NCBI RefSeq assembly: GCF_029168945.1
Contig: NC_083601.1
Location: 15,652,160 to 15,716,159, forward strand
Source of the DNA: Cannabis sativa
Taxonomy: Eukaryota > Streptophyta > Magnoliopsida > Rosales > Cannabaceae
Direction of reading: 5' to 3'
DNA: 64,000 bases
A program made the translations under genes and the position numbers. The notes below the pieces were generated by a model. That model was not told where the DNA came from. It searched no databases and worked only from the letters and a program-made list of their open reading frames with translations. Every line of letters begins with the position of its first letter. Position 1 is the first letter of the stretch. This document shows positions 25,250-35,505 of the stretch, in pieces.

Positions 25250-26170
25250 GGCTGCGAGCAGTGGCAGAAACTAACGACAAATACGATCAAGATTAATGTC
25301 AATTGAGCTATCTTTAAAAGTAAGAGTAAATACGGCTTTGGTTGTGTTATTCGTGACCATGATAGTTGTTTGATAGAAGCTATGCCTGGCAGCAGAAGTG
25401 GATGTGTTCAACCAGAGCTTGCTGAAATTTTTGGGGTCAAAGAAGCGCTAAGTTGGATAGAGACAAGACTTGTCGGAGGTGGTGGTTGAATCAGATGCTT
25501 TACAAGTGGTTCAAGCTATCATAGCTCGGTTCCCATGTCATCTCAGTTTGGATTTTTTGTTTAAGATTATTGAGAATCATGGGGTTCCATCTCAAAACCA
25601 ATTGGCTATGAGTGGAGTAGCTCATGTTCTTTATATATGGCTCAATACTTTTACATTTAATCCATGTGGGACAATGTTCTCCTATATCCCCCCTCAAGAT
25701 GGTGGCTATTTTTGCTCACCAATCTTGAATCACCTTATCACAGGCCCTGCTACTTGCTCGCTTATTTTTGTTCGGATCTCAGACGTCTTTGCACCATCTA
25801 GATCTCGTGCGGCTGGCTAACCATCTGGATAAGTATGGATTGAAAGCCAGCTAGGGATTGGCTCTGATACCATATTGAGAATCATGGGGTTCCATCTCAA
25901 AACCAATTGGCTATGAGTGGAGTAGCCCATGTTCTTTATATATGGCTCAATACTTTTACATTTAATCCATGTGAGACAATGTTCTCCAATAAAGATTGTT
26001 GATTATTACTCTCTTCTCTAAATCATGTTTCAATTTATTTTGTTAAACTATCTGTAAAAAGGGTCGTTCATTGTGTTGTTAGAAGGTCTTGTTTTATGTC
26101 AGATTGTACTTTTAATGAACTTACTGCTCCTACTTCCTTAATGGACATTGTAATGGTTGAACGTTATTAA
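25250..26170 (+). pseudogene. LINE-type RNase H domain remnant, split by a TRIM
   Basis: Before the insertion the frames read FGCVIRDHDSCLIEAMPG, then PELAEIFGVKEALSWIE and, after a one-base shift, VVVESDALQVVQAI, the fold typical of the RNase H tail of plant L1-type LINEs. After the TRIM (from 25997) the end of the domain continues to a stop near 26168, followed by an A-rich tail. It is 5'-truncated and broken by frameshifts. Confidence 0.8.
25568..25991 (-). mobile_element. TRIM (terminal-repeat retrotransposon in miniature)
   Basis: Two 119-bp direct terminal repeats (25568-25686 and 25873-25991) differ at about three positions. They flank 186 bp of non-coding sequence. On the minus strand TGGTATCAGAGC (25872-25861) abuts one LTR exactly, matching the methionine-tRNA primer site. 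A purine tract (about 25687-25699) abuts the other. The LTR ends are TATTG/CAATA. A 5-bp target duplication AAGAT lies at 25563-25567 and 25992-25996. There is no gag or pol, so it depends on other elements. Confidence 0.93.
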
Positions 26171-26860
26171 ATAAAAAATTTCATTGTTAAAAAAAAAATT
26201 AAATTTGTAATTTGTAAATATATTTAATATTCTGAAGATTTTTATACCTTTGTTTAATTGTTTCTCTCGTTTTTTTTTAAAATTTTTTTTTTTTCTTTAA
26301 ATAAAGGGACTAGTGCACTCGTGTAGATGATGGGAGGAGAAGAGTAAAGGTTCTAACTTGTAAAGTTTCATCGGGCAAATAGCAAGGTAACCGACATTGT
26401 GTTACAAATGAGAGCCTATTCTGTAGTAACACTACAATTTTTGACACTAATCACTTACATTTTCACAAATGAGAGGCAAATTAATCGTACATTAACACGC
26501 AAAACATATTTTCTTAAAGCTATTATTATATATTTTTTTTTCACTGAATTCCATAGATTAAATATCTAGAAACAATCAATTATGAGAAAGTTCTGAGTCC
26601 CAAATTAATTGTACTCATAAACAAAAGTAATGAATGAAAACATGTGTAAGTGAGAGAGAGTAAGCTACAGATACTCAAGTTGATCATGACCTTCATCCTT
26701 ACATATAAATATTCTTTACTTAAAACAATAAACTCAATGATTTACAAAGATGCATATGGAATGGAATACCAATTCGCAAAGATGCATTTTCCAAGAATAC
26801 ATAGTCATATCAGCAAACACAGGGCCTAACATTACGACTTTGACACATTGCCAGTAAGTA
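26171..26860. other. AT-rich spacer
   Basis: No gene recognised. Not homologous to the protease locus. Confidence 0.4.
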
Positions 26861-26865
26861 GAACT

Positions 26866-27020
26866 CAACTCATACACAATGAGAATACACTTTCTTTCCT
26901 ACTAACTTGATCTCTTTCACTCTCTCATCCACTAATTTATGGAGTTGCTCTTCTTGATTTGGATGACTTTCGTCAATAGTTTGAATTGTGCAAGCTGCCT
27001 CACTAGATTGTGACCTAATC
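26866..27020 (-). other. Exon-like open stretch
   Basis: On the minus strand a frame of about 50 codons reads SSEAACTIQTIDESHPNQEE then QLHKLVDERVKEIKLV, ending in a TGA near 26877. The charged, non-repetitive composition is protein-like, but there is no start and no partner exon. It could be the tail of a lost gene copied along with the broken protease. Confidence 0.25.
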
Positions 27021-27029
27021 ATGGTAAAT

Positions 27030-29961
27030 GACATCTCCTGGTGTTACATTTGTTGTAAAAAGTTGGTAGACAAGCTGTCAGAGAAAACATAAACATAATA
27101 CGATTTTGTCCCGTGATGTACTTTCACGGAATGTATTCCGTGATGTACGGCAGCCATTAGATGGGGAAGTTATTTGATCTGAGAGCTGGAGTTGATCTAA
27201 GGGTAATTGGGGTTAAAAAATGATAACGTACCATGAGACTCATCTAATGTACCCTGAGACCCATCTAATGTACAGCGGAATACATTCCGTGAAAGTACAT
27301 CACAGGACAAAATCGTGTCCCTAATAAATTATGGGGGCCCAAATGACAACGAAAAAAAGATTAGTGGTGAAAAAAGAAAAAGAAGAACATTTGTAGGCCC
27401 AAATGGCACTATTACAAACCACGTGAAATTGCATGCCACTCATGTCCACATATAGACTTTTTAATTATTTAGCATAATACACTTTTGAACTATTAAAAAG
27501 AATTGTGATGCTGCAAACCTGCAATGCAGTTTCCATGTCTGAGGGAGAACAGTCACCAGAAAATGTTCTCATATATGCTCCAATCTTGTAACCAACTTCA
27601 GCTCTCTAACCAGCAATCATATCCAGAAGCATTGATGGTCTATAACCACATACACCAATTTCTCCAGCAGTGGTAGGTCCCATTGAGCAAGAAACGTAAT
27701 TGCTTTCAGGGATTTCAGACAGATCACCGTACGAGAACCCTGTAAACATAACCTGTTGAATCAAAATATGGATAAGAAATATAGGCTGCACATCAAATCA
27801 TGTCTTAAATCATTTAAACAATCCAGGAAAAAATATAATGTAAAGAAATATTATTGCTTTTAAAAAGGGAGTTGAACTCAGATTACAATAATGAGTATTA
27901 TGCATTGTCGTATGGAAATTGAGTAAAGGGAAGGTACCATTAAAGATAATATGACAAAGCAATAATTATATATAGAAATCCTTCTAGCACCATGTAATAA
28001 ATTGCAATAAGGCAAAAGAAAAATATATAATGGAGTTTAAGATAAAAGGAAAGAAAATTTGGAGCACACTTCATCAGTCTAGCAGCTAAAACTCATCAAG
28101 GGTATCTAACCCAATCCAGCAAGAATAAACCAAATGGAAGGCAATAAATAAAATAAAGAAATACTTAAGAAATCATACAATACAATTACAAGGAAGTACA
28201 CAAGTACCTGGTCATCAAGAGAATCTTTACATTTGTAGCAAACACGCATGCCATTTGATAGAATTAATTCTGTGGCTCCAATGTTTGGATAGTCACATTG
28301 CTGCACTATATCTCTGAAAAATAAAAGTATATGAACAGGCTAAGAATTTAAAGAAGTATGGCACAATGTAGCCTGAATCCTCATAATTAATAGACACATT
28401 GGATGACAATGATTTTCACACAACAGCATTACAACAATTAACTTAATACTGAGAAAAGTAATACTAGTCAGATAAAGGGAACAATGAAATGAAGAGTTTT
28501 CTAGAGTGAAATGAGACCGGGGTGTGTAACCAACTGTGCTATAATAATTCAATTTTGTTTATCAATGATGCAAAAGCTAAAACCAAATTAGCTCACACAA
28601 ACACTTCTCGTTCTGAAAATCCATATTTGTACCCTAGCGACCGGTTACACCCGATGTCATTGACAATGAAAGAGCACACATTATGTACATTGATATGCAT
28701 ATATATAAATATTAATTTGATGTTAAAGGAGGAGGAAATCTTGAAGTTAATCAAGAATACCTAAATCAGCATTGATTTCAAGGCTTCGATGGTCCCTCCT
28801 TTTTTGCAAGATGATATCATTATATAAGCCTTTAACGGATCAAGCAGCTGAGCATGAGAAATGAGGTGGATCCTTTCTCAAAATCTCTGGTTCAGAGCAT
28901 GGAGAAACACGGATTCTGCAAGTAAATCTCTATAGTCCCTCACTGTCTTCAGCTCACCCACTTGAAACTTATAGCCAATGATTACTGCAGACTGCAATAT
29001 GCATAACAATTAAAACACACAAGATCCATATGGCATAGTTATAGATATACACAGGAATGCTACAATAGAAAAGTTATAGAGCAAGCAAACAAATATAGAT
29101 ATTCATGTTGTACTAAGTTACTAACCCCAGGAGCTTCGGATTCAACAAAGCATGAAAAGCGTGGCTTTTTATGAGATGGAATGGAACAGAAAATGTAGGT
29201 AGAACTGGGGATTCAGGTGCTGAAACTTTATGTCCAAAATGAGTCTTTATAAACTCAACTACACTCTTGAGAAAGAGAAAGAAAGGGAAAGAGACACAAA
29301 TCATTAAATTATTTCAAATCTAAAAAAATTCTTAAAATATCATTTCCAAGCTAGTGTCAATAGCATCTAACCTGTGCCTAGCTTACCTTCGTAAACATTA
29401 ATAACTATATTGCTTGAGAGTTTCGAATAACCTAAATAAATAATAACGTTGTTTGAATATGAAAATGAAATGTTAACCGAGTAATATTGAAAATTCTCAT
29501 AGTGAATTATTGTGAATCAAATCCTAACGCAATTCTAACACCAAAGATTAACCGAAAAACACAGAAGTAGCCAATGCAAATTTCATTTGTTTCAAATTCA
29601 TCAAAATCCAAACCTAAGCAGCAAATGAACTAAGTTTAAGGAATGAGCTCAACGAAAATGAATCAAAGACAAAGAAATTGATGCTGACATATATATTATA
29701 TACACCACTACCATATCAAAAAAGAAAAGTAAGAGAGTAGATAGAGAGAGATGATATACCCGACTTTGACAGCGAGAGCAGCTCTCATTCTGGGCTTAGA
29801 ATTAGAACGAACATAATAGGAGAGGTCATTATTAAGTTTGCCATAGTGAACTCCATAAGGTTGCTCTCCAAGAATTTGGGCCATATCAACGCTCACAAGC
29901 TTCAACCACCAGAAGCCGTGTTTCTTCACCAATTGGGAGCTCTAAGGTGGAAGCAAATCCA
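27030..29961 (-). pseudogene. Partial, broken copy of the M16 protease gene
   Basis: Homologous in order to the gene at 14830-22724. It retains the start of exon 12 (27030-27076), exon 11 (about 27521-27754), exon 10 (about 28208-28313), a scrap of exon 7 (about 28595-28650), exon 6 (28770-28990), exon 5 (about 29124-29258) and exon 1 (about 29760-29961). Exons 2-4, including the HxxEH zinc site, and exons 8-9 are deleted. Exons 13-21 are absent. Exon 11 has a stop (TAG, 27608-27606) where the functional gene has Lys. Exon 6 has internal deletions. It cannot encode a protease. Confidence 0.92.
27100..27316. mobile_element. MITE with ~42-bp terminal inverted repeats
   Basis: The left arm ACGATTTTGTCCCGTGATG continues through CTTTCACGGAATG to 27141. 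It is matched in reverse complement at about 27275-27316 with one or two mismatches. The 217-bp element has no coding capacity and lies in the intron remnant between pseudogene exons 12 and 11; the functional locus lacks it, so it inserted after the duplication. No clean target duplication was found. Confidence 0.85.
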
Positions 29962-30022
29962 TGTTTGTGGACTTAGTTTCTGGGAAGAGTGTTTGGGTGA
30001 AAAATCATAAGGAAAAGAGTCG

Positions 30023-30030
30023 AAAAAAAA
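30023..30030 (-). terminator. Pol III oligo-T terminator of U6
   Basis: A run of eight T on the minus strand at the 3' end of the U6 RNA. Confidence 0.9.
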
Positions 30031-30076
30031 TTTGGACCATTTCTCGATTTGTGCGTGTCATCCTTGCGCAGGGGCC

Positions 30077-30108
<32 letters not shown>

Positions 30109-30128
30109 TCGGATGTCCCCGAGGGGAC
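30027..30128 (-). ncRNA. U6: U6 spliceosomal snRNA
   Basis: The 102-nt minus-strand sequence begins GTCCCCTCGGGGACATCC and contains the conserved ACGATACAGAGAAGATTAGC (ACAGAGA box, pairs with the 5' splice site) and GCATGGCCCCTGCGCAAGG with the AGC triad region. It ends AAATGGTCCAAATTTTT. It differs from the usual plant U6 at one base of the 5' stem-loop (C for T at position 6). U6 is the catalytic snRNA of the spliceosome and is made by RNA polymerase III. Promoter and terminator are present, so the gene looks functional. Confidence 0.97.
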
Positions 30129-30150
30129 GAGCTTGGATGTTGAAGTTGGC

Positions 30151-30194
30151 GTATATAAACATTTGTGATAACTATGATGTGAGCAATGTGGGAC
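30151..30194 (-). promoter_or_regulatory. U6 promoter: USE and TATA
   Basis: On the minus strand GTCCCACATTG (30194-30184) matches the plant snRNA upstream sequence element RTCCCACATCG at 10 of 11 positions. TTTATATAC (30159-30151) is the TATA box about 25-30 bp before the start at 30128. The USE-TATA gap of about 25 bp is the spacing used by Pol III U6 genes, shorter than in Pol II snRNA genes. Confidence 0.93.
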
Positions 30195-30344
30195 TGGGAC
30201 ACTAGCAAAATTCATAGTGGGCCGAACCTTTGCAAGAACATTGTTGTGACTTGCAACTCAACGCCAATAGCTTGGGCTCTGGCCCGCTTCTTCATTATCG
30301 GCCCGACTCCTAACCTAAAGAAATTCTTTTTCTTCCCAGCAAAA

Positions 30345-30889
30345 AAAAAAAAACACACACACACACAAATCATTTTTACCATTTGAATTTTTTTATTTAC
30401 AAAAATACATTTTTAGTAAAAATAATAAATCATTTTTTTTTTTTTTGGGCAAATAATAAATCATTTTTAGTTGTTTTATAGTTGCATAATATTTGTCAAT
30501 CAATTATGTGCACGGCTACATCACGGTAAAATAAAACAAATTATACCTAAAAGACCAAATTACTATTAAATGTTATATTTCAGAGGATACATTGAAAATA
30601 AATGTTTGGTTGGATGAAATAAAATGGAAAGAAAACAATCTCCATTCTATTCTTTTGTTTAGTTGGATATTAAAGTGTTGAAATATTATCCCAATGGAAT
30701 GACCTTTTCACTATTTTAGTAGACTGACAATTCCATTTTAAAATAGAAGGGAAAGACTATTCCAATGCATGATTAGAAAAAGATTAATTATTTTTTTATC
30801 ATTTTTTTATGCTTTTTAAATTTTATTCAATTCCATTCCTGTTCTCATTTTCATTCAGATATTTTCGTTCCTCCCAATCAAATGCCACC
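30345..30889. other. AT-rich spacer
   Basis: Contains a short (CA)n tract at 30353-30366 and otherwise nothing recognisable. Confidence 0.4.
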
Positions 30890-31494
30890 TAAATCTTTTA
30901 ATCCATGAATGTATAGACCTAACCACAAGTATTGGAAGATTGGAAGACATGATTCATGAGCATAAACTATTTCAAGTGTTAACTAGATTGAAGAATTTAA
31001 GAACTATATAACGACCAAATCTGTAGATAGGCAAGAGAAAATATTTTAGACACCAATTCAAAGTGATATCGACACGTATACAATTTCAAGCTGCAAAAGG
31101 GTAGCAAATTGCCAAATACATGATGCAACAGCAACACATGTTGACAAAGACAGAGATGCAATTATTTACAAAAATTACATTTTGAGGATACAAGGACATA
31201 AATGATTACAATGTTATTAAGAGGTTTATATCCAGAAGAACCTTGCTTCAAACAAATAGCTCGAGGATTGTCTGACCTATGCAATACTCCAGTTTTTCCA
31301 AGGCATACTTAGTTATTACTTACCATTCAACTCTTGTTCTGTTTGGTGGTAACTTCAACTTAGCAAATCTTTCATTCTAAGCTGACTTTCCAAGATATAA
31401 ACTTTTCATTCATTCTAATTGTTTCTGCTGTCCCAGTAAAGCAGAGCAAAGTTCAGCTCAATCCTTATTATTGTTATTATCTTAATATTGTGAT

Positions 31495-31526
31495 CATTAT
31501 TATTATTATTATTACTATTACTATTT
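31495..31526. repeat. (ATT)n microsatellite in the F-box 3' region
   Basis: Repeated ATT/ACT units just past the stop codon of F-box copy A; the copy at about 51741-51772 is shorter. Confidence 0.8.
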
Positions 31527-31562
31527 TCCTTCTTCAGAGTAAGCACAGCCATGTTTGACAAG

Positions 31563-33120
31563 TTAAATAAAATCAGAGACCCAACAGTCCTTTTCTCCTT
31601 CTTTCCAGAATCCCCATCTCCATCTAAGTCTAGGCAAATCTGTTCTAATCCTGGATGCAAATTTGCTTGCTATACGAGACGCAACTTCACCATGAATAAG
31701 CACACCCATATTTGACAAACTGGGGCATCTATTCAACATAGAAGATATGAAGGAAATGGTGGCATTCATTTCATCAATAAACAAATAAGTAGTAATCTCT
31801 TTCAAGCCATTCATTTCCACCCTACCCTCCAAACCTCCAGAGCTAAATGATACCTCCATTTCTGACCAGGCTCGAGGATCCAATGTGAGAGAACTGAGAT
31901 TAGGAAAAGAATCATACAGTGTTCCGAAGCTTAACTTTGGAGTAACATCTTGATTGTGTTTTGGTATATCAAGTAACAGAATTTTGATGGTTCTACTTGA
32001 TCCAAACTTGCCCATGAGACTGAAAAGATTCCAAGACTCTAGCTGAAGACTGTATAAACAATTGAATTCTTTCACTTTTAAATGATCTGCGTTCTCAATG
32101 ATTAGATGGAGATCAGACAACGATGGGGTTTCAAGGACAAGAGATCTAGGTCTAATACACTCCAGTTTGAGTTCAACAAGGCTGGGAGCCAATATTGTTA
32201 TAGATAGTGGAGCATTTGAGATTGTCCAGTAACATAATTTCAGGTTCTTGAGATCAACTTTTGGTTCTTTAAGTCCTCCAACCCCAACCAAATTAAGAAC
32301 TTGTAAACCCGGAAAACATTCATTAACTTTACTCAGGTCTTCATCATCTAGTCTTAGAAATTCAAGGGTCAAACTTGTGAGATTGGGCATACAATTCAAC
32401 CCATCAACTGACAACCATGTGTTTTTCAGTTCTAGTTTGAGAAGATTAGGGCCTGAAACAAAATAAAACAGATGTCTCAATCTTATGTTTGAGTTCTAAG
32501 AAACTCGATACCAAACACCACGTACTTTCTAATACAAGTTTTCAAAACAAAGAAACTAAATTGGAACCAAACAGAACTTTATTCCTAAATTTCGTAGCTT
32601 GGCCATGAAAACTTGCTAGAACCTAATGAAGTTTCTGCAAAGGAAAGGCTTAAAGGAACTCACAGAACAAAGAAATCAGAGTCAAAGCCTCGGACCTTCG
32701 CCAGCTAGATTGACTTCAAAAATCCGTTATGGAAATCGATTTCAGACGTCCGCTAATCTCCGGAAGCCAATCGCTGATGAAGCTTGGTTCAGTCAGGTAA
32801 AGATCGTCATCGTCGTCTTCAACCTCGTCGTACGATCTTCTGCCGAGGGACTTCTCCACGGCGATGGAGACGGACTCGAGTTTACTGAGTCTACGAACCA
32901 GGTCCTTGAAGGCAATCTTGAAGGTCATGACCTGGGGAGATGTGGCATCGCGGGACCGAGACTTGAGGTAGCTAGACAAGGTACAGAGGTGGTTGAGGGA
33001 TCGTACCTCATACGACATCTCGTTTAGAGTCTTCGAGACGAGTCGGCAGCGAACCAGGTCTGCAGAATCGTTGAGTCGACTCAGGATATCGGTGACCAGA
33101 GAGGGTGGGAGGTCCTCCAT
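31563..33120 (-). CDS. F-box/LRR protein (At4g29420-like), copy A
   Basis: Exons 33120-32664 and 32452-31563 (intron 32453-32663, GT-AG) give 448 residues. The N-terminus MEDLPPSLVTDILSRLND is an F-box, which binds SKP1 in SCF ubiquitin ligases. An acidic run (VEDDDDDLY) and about 300 residues of leucine-rich repeats follow (for example NLTSLTLEFLRL, GLQVLNLVGVGGL, SLVELKLECI). The C-terminus ends DCWVSDFI. Length and sequence resemble the Arabidopsis F-box/LRR gene At4g29420; that link is from memory. The frame is intact. The target protein is unknown. It shares its upstream interval with the divergent plus-strand gene. Confidence 0.9.
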
Positions 33121-33206
33121 TGGAGGGGTAATTTTAGATTCAATTCAACAAACGTTAATGTTAGTTTTAAGAAGGAAATTTTTAGGGGCGACACAAGTTT
33201 TAGAGT

Positions 33207-33248
33207 ATTAGTAACGACAATGTCGTCACTAATAAATGCGTATATAAA
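33207..33248. promoter_or_regulatory. CACTA-type palindrome and TATA in the shared promoter, copy A
   Basis: 33207-33234 is a near-perfect palindrome built on ACGACAATGTCGT with ACTAAT/ATTAGT flanks. Similar GACGACA..TGTCGTCACTAA repeats occur in subterminal regions of plant CACTA elements (recalled). TATATAAA follows at about 33241-33248 on the plus strand, facing the transposase-derived gene, with a pyrimidine-rich leader after it. Confidence 0.55.
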
Positions 33249-33269
33249 CTATCGTCTTCATCATTTTCT

Positions 33270-33527
33270 CTTTCACACGAAATAACACAGACAATGACAC
33301 AAACTCTCTGGACCTCTCCGCCTCCGACCGGTTGTCTCCGCCTCCCACAGCTCAAAAACGCCACTTTTCTCCTCTATTTCTTCACTCACAACCCTGAAAT
33401 CACCATCCTCAACCCCTAAAATATTATTTCCTCACATTTTGAAACTAAAAGGAAAAACCCTAATTAGTTTTCTCTCATCTCTCTCGGAGCCGCCGAACTC
33501 CGATCTCTCTCTAGGTTCAACCTCAAG
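33270..33527 (+). other. Probable 5' leader exon of the transposase-derived gene, copy A
   Basis: Pyrimidine-rich, follows the TATA box, and ends CAACCTCAAG|GTATGC. The end resembles the exon-3 border CAACTCAAAG|GTATAC at 36703, suggesting the leader was duplicated with the coding unit. The same arrangement is in copy B (about 53560-53812). Confidence 0.5.
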
Positions 33528-34304
33528 GTATGCATACATATTTGTGTGTATTTTTTTTTTTTTTAATTTCTTTTGAAAATTTGTTTGTATTTTAATATTT
33601 ATATATATATGTATGTTTTTATATTTGTTTGAACTGTGTTCAATCCAAGTGTACATTGTTGAACCTAGAAAGATAGAACCTCAGGCGTATGCAACCCAAA
33701 ATTAAATCTATGTGTGTCATTATTCTTTTGCTGTAGACATGGCTTCAGGTAGTCTTGGCTTCTAAAGCCTAAGCAATTGAATCAGTTATGGTTGGTAGAT
33801 ATCATATGATAAAACCAGTGTTAGTACTGCTTCAAAATTACTCAGAAAAAAAAAAAAAAATCAAAGAAACGAACAAAATTTGTTTAAAGCAACAAGTCTG
33901 AAGTGATACTCCTTGCACATTTTACTGTTGAATAAAATTTGTTCAAAACTGTGAATAAAATTTACTGTTGAATAGTGTTGAAATATTTGAACTAATCGCC
34001 ACTAACTGCAGACCTTCATTTGTTAATTAGAATAATTCATTTGATATCTACACACTGATTGCTGTGATTATATGTCAATTATTACTTTATGTTGTTTTCG
34101 TCTATAGTTTGATCATATGAAATATTATGTGATGTCCTTTATTGATTATTTTGTTTGAGAAGGAGCTAAGCTGCATTCCACTGTCGACTATTTTGTTTCA
34201 GATGAAGTCTTAAAAAAAAGCTATGAAAATGTATCTAATTAATGATGATATAAAAACTTAAACAAACACTACTTAGTGAGGTTCACATTGCATTAGTATT
34301 GGTA

Positions 34305-35115
34305 GTTAATACAATACTTTGATATTGACTTGTACTAATAATTTGTGTAAAATTGTCAATTTTTTACAATAAACTCGACCCGAATCCCGACTATGGCCTA
34401 GACTCGACTCCGGACTAGACCTCAGACTCGGAACATGCTTTGGACCCAAACCTGGACCTGGATTCAGATCCAGACATCGAACTCGGAACATGCCCCAGAT
34501 GCCGAACTCTAATCTGAACCCCAAACTTGAATCTCGGACTCGAACCCGAGTCCCAAACCCGAACCCGAGGTCTAGGGTCTCGGTTCTAGTCCGGTTTGCA
34601 GTTCGGGTCTAGGTCCGGGTTAGGATCAAGGTCCGGGTCCAGTGTTCGGGTCTGGGGTGCAGGTCCAGGTTGGGGATCTAGGTTTGGGTCCGTGTCTGGT
34701 CCGAGTCCGGATCGGAGGTCTGGGTTTGGTGTTCGTGTTCGGTTCCAAGGTTCGGGTGTTGGTCTGGCTTCGGGTCTGGGGCCGGGTTCGGTATTCAGGG
34801 TTGGGGTCGGGGTTCTGGTCCGGGGTCAGTGTTCCAGTCTGGGCTCCGGACCTGTGTCTGGGTACGAGTCCGGGTCTGGTTCCATATTGTTAGGGTATGG
34901 GTCCGATGTCCGGGATTGGGGTTGACCCTAGACCCTTTGTAAGCATTATAAATATACAATTTAATACGGGTCATTTGTTATATATTAAATAATACGACTC
35001 ACATTGTATTAAAATTTATGATTGTAATAATTAAAACAATACAATATTTTATTTAAACATAATATTATTTGTTATTTAATACAATACAACTCGTATATGG
35101 TTTACCAATCAAGCC
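34305..35115. mobile_element. Foldback element with GC-rich minisatellite, copy A
   Basis: The right end (about 34930-35115) reads, on the minus strand, GGCTTGATTGGTAAACC then GTTGTATTGTATTAAATAA, homologous to the left end of the element at 47072. The left part (34305-34375) matches the inner right arm of that element, but the outer TIR is missing. The middle (34375-34925) is a minisatellite of CCCGAACC/GGGTCTGG-type units that switches strand near 34570, C-rich before and G-rich after. It lies in intron 1 of the gene at 35506-38287. Confidence 0.75.
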
Positions 35116-35505
35116 CTGAACTAAAATAGTTAGATTTTGATAAGATAAGTCGAGTGATGTTTTGGCAACATTGTGAAAAAAACAACTGTTAACAAAGTGG
35201 TGGGATGAATTGGAGGTAGTGAGACCGAGAGTCTAGAGAGAGTGGGAATCTCTTATAAAAATATAACCAAAACCAGAAACAATTAATTTTACTTAGTTTT
35301 ATAATTTTTATTAATTATGATAACTAAGTATTAGTAATTGTATAGCTATGTTTTATTAAGGAAACTTATTATTAATTGGATAAGTAAAATAATATTTTAC
35401 AAAACATTACAAAATAGTTTTAGGACATTGTAATGGAGTGTAATTTATTAAATATGTATTAGAGTACACAAACAAATTTAATAATTATCGTTTATTTTTT
35501 TTTAG

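Noticed and set aside
32626..33027. 133-codon plus-strand frame opposite the F-box exon 1, kept in both blocks
   Set aside because: It is antisense to a well-supported coding exon, and its conservation follows from the duplication.
34596..34925. Gly/Ser/Val-rich frames of 80-110 codons
   Set aside because: They arise from the GC-rich minisatellite and change frame and content between copies A and B.
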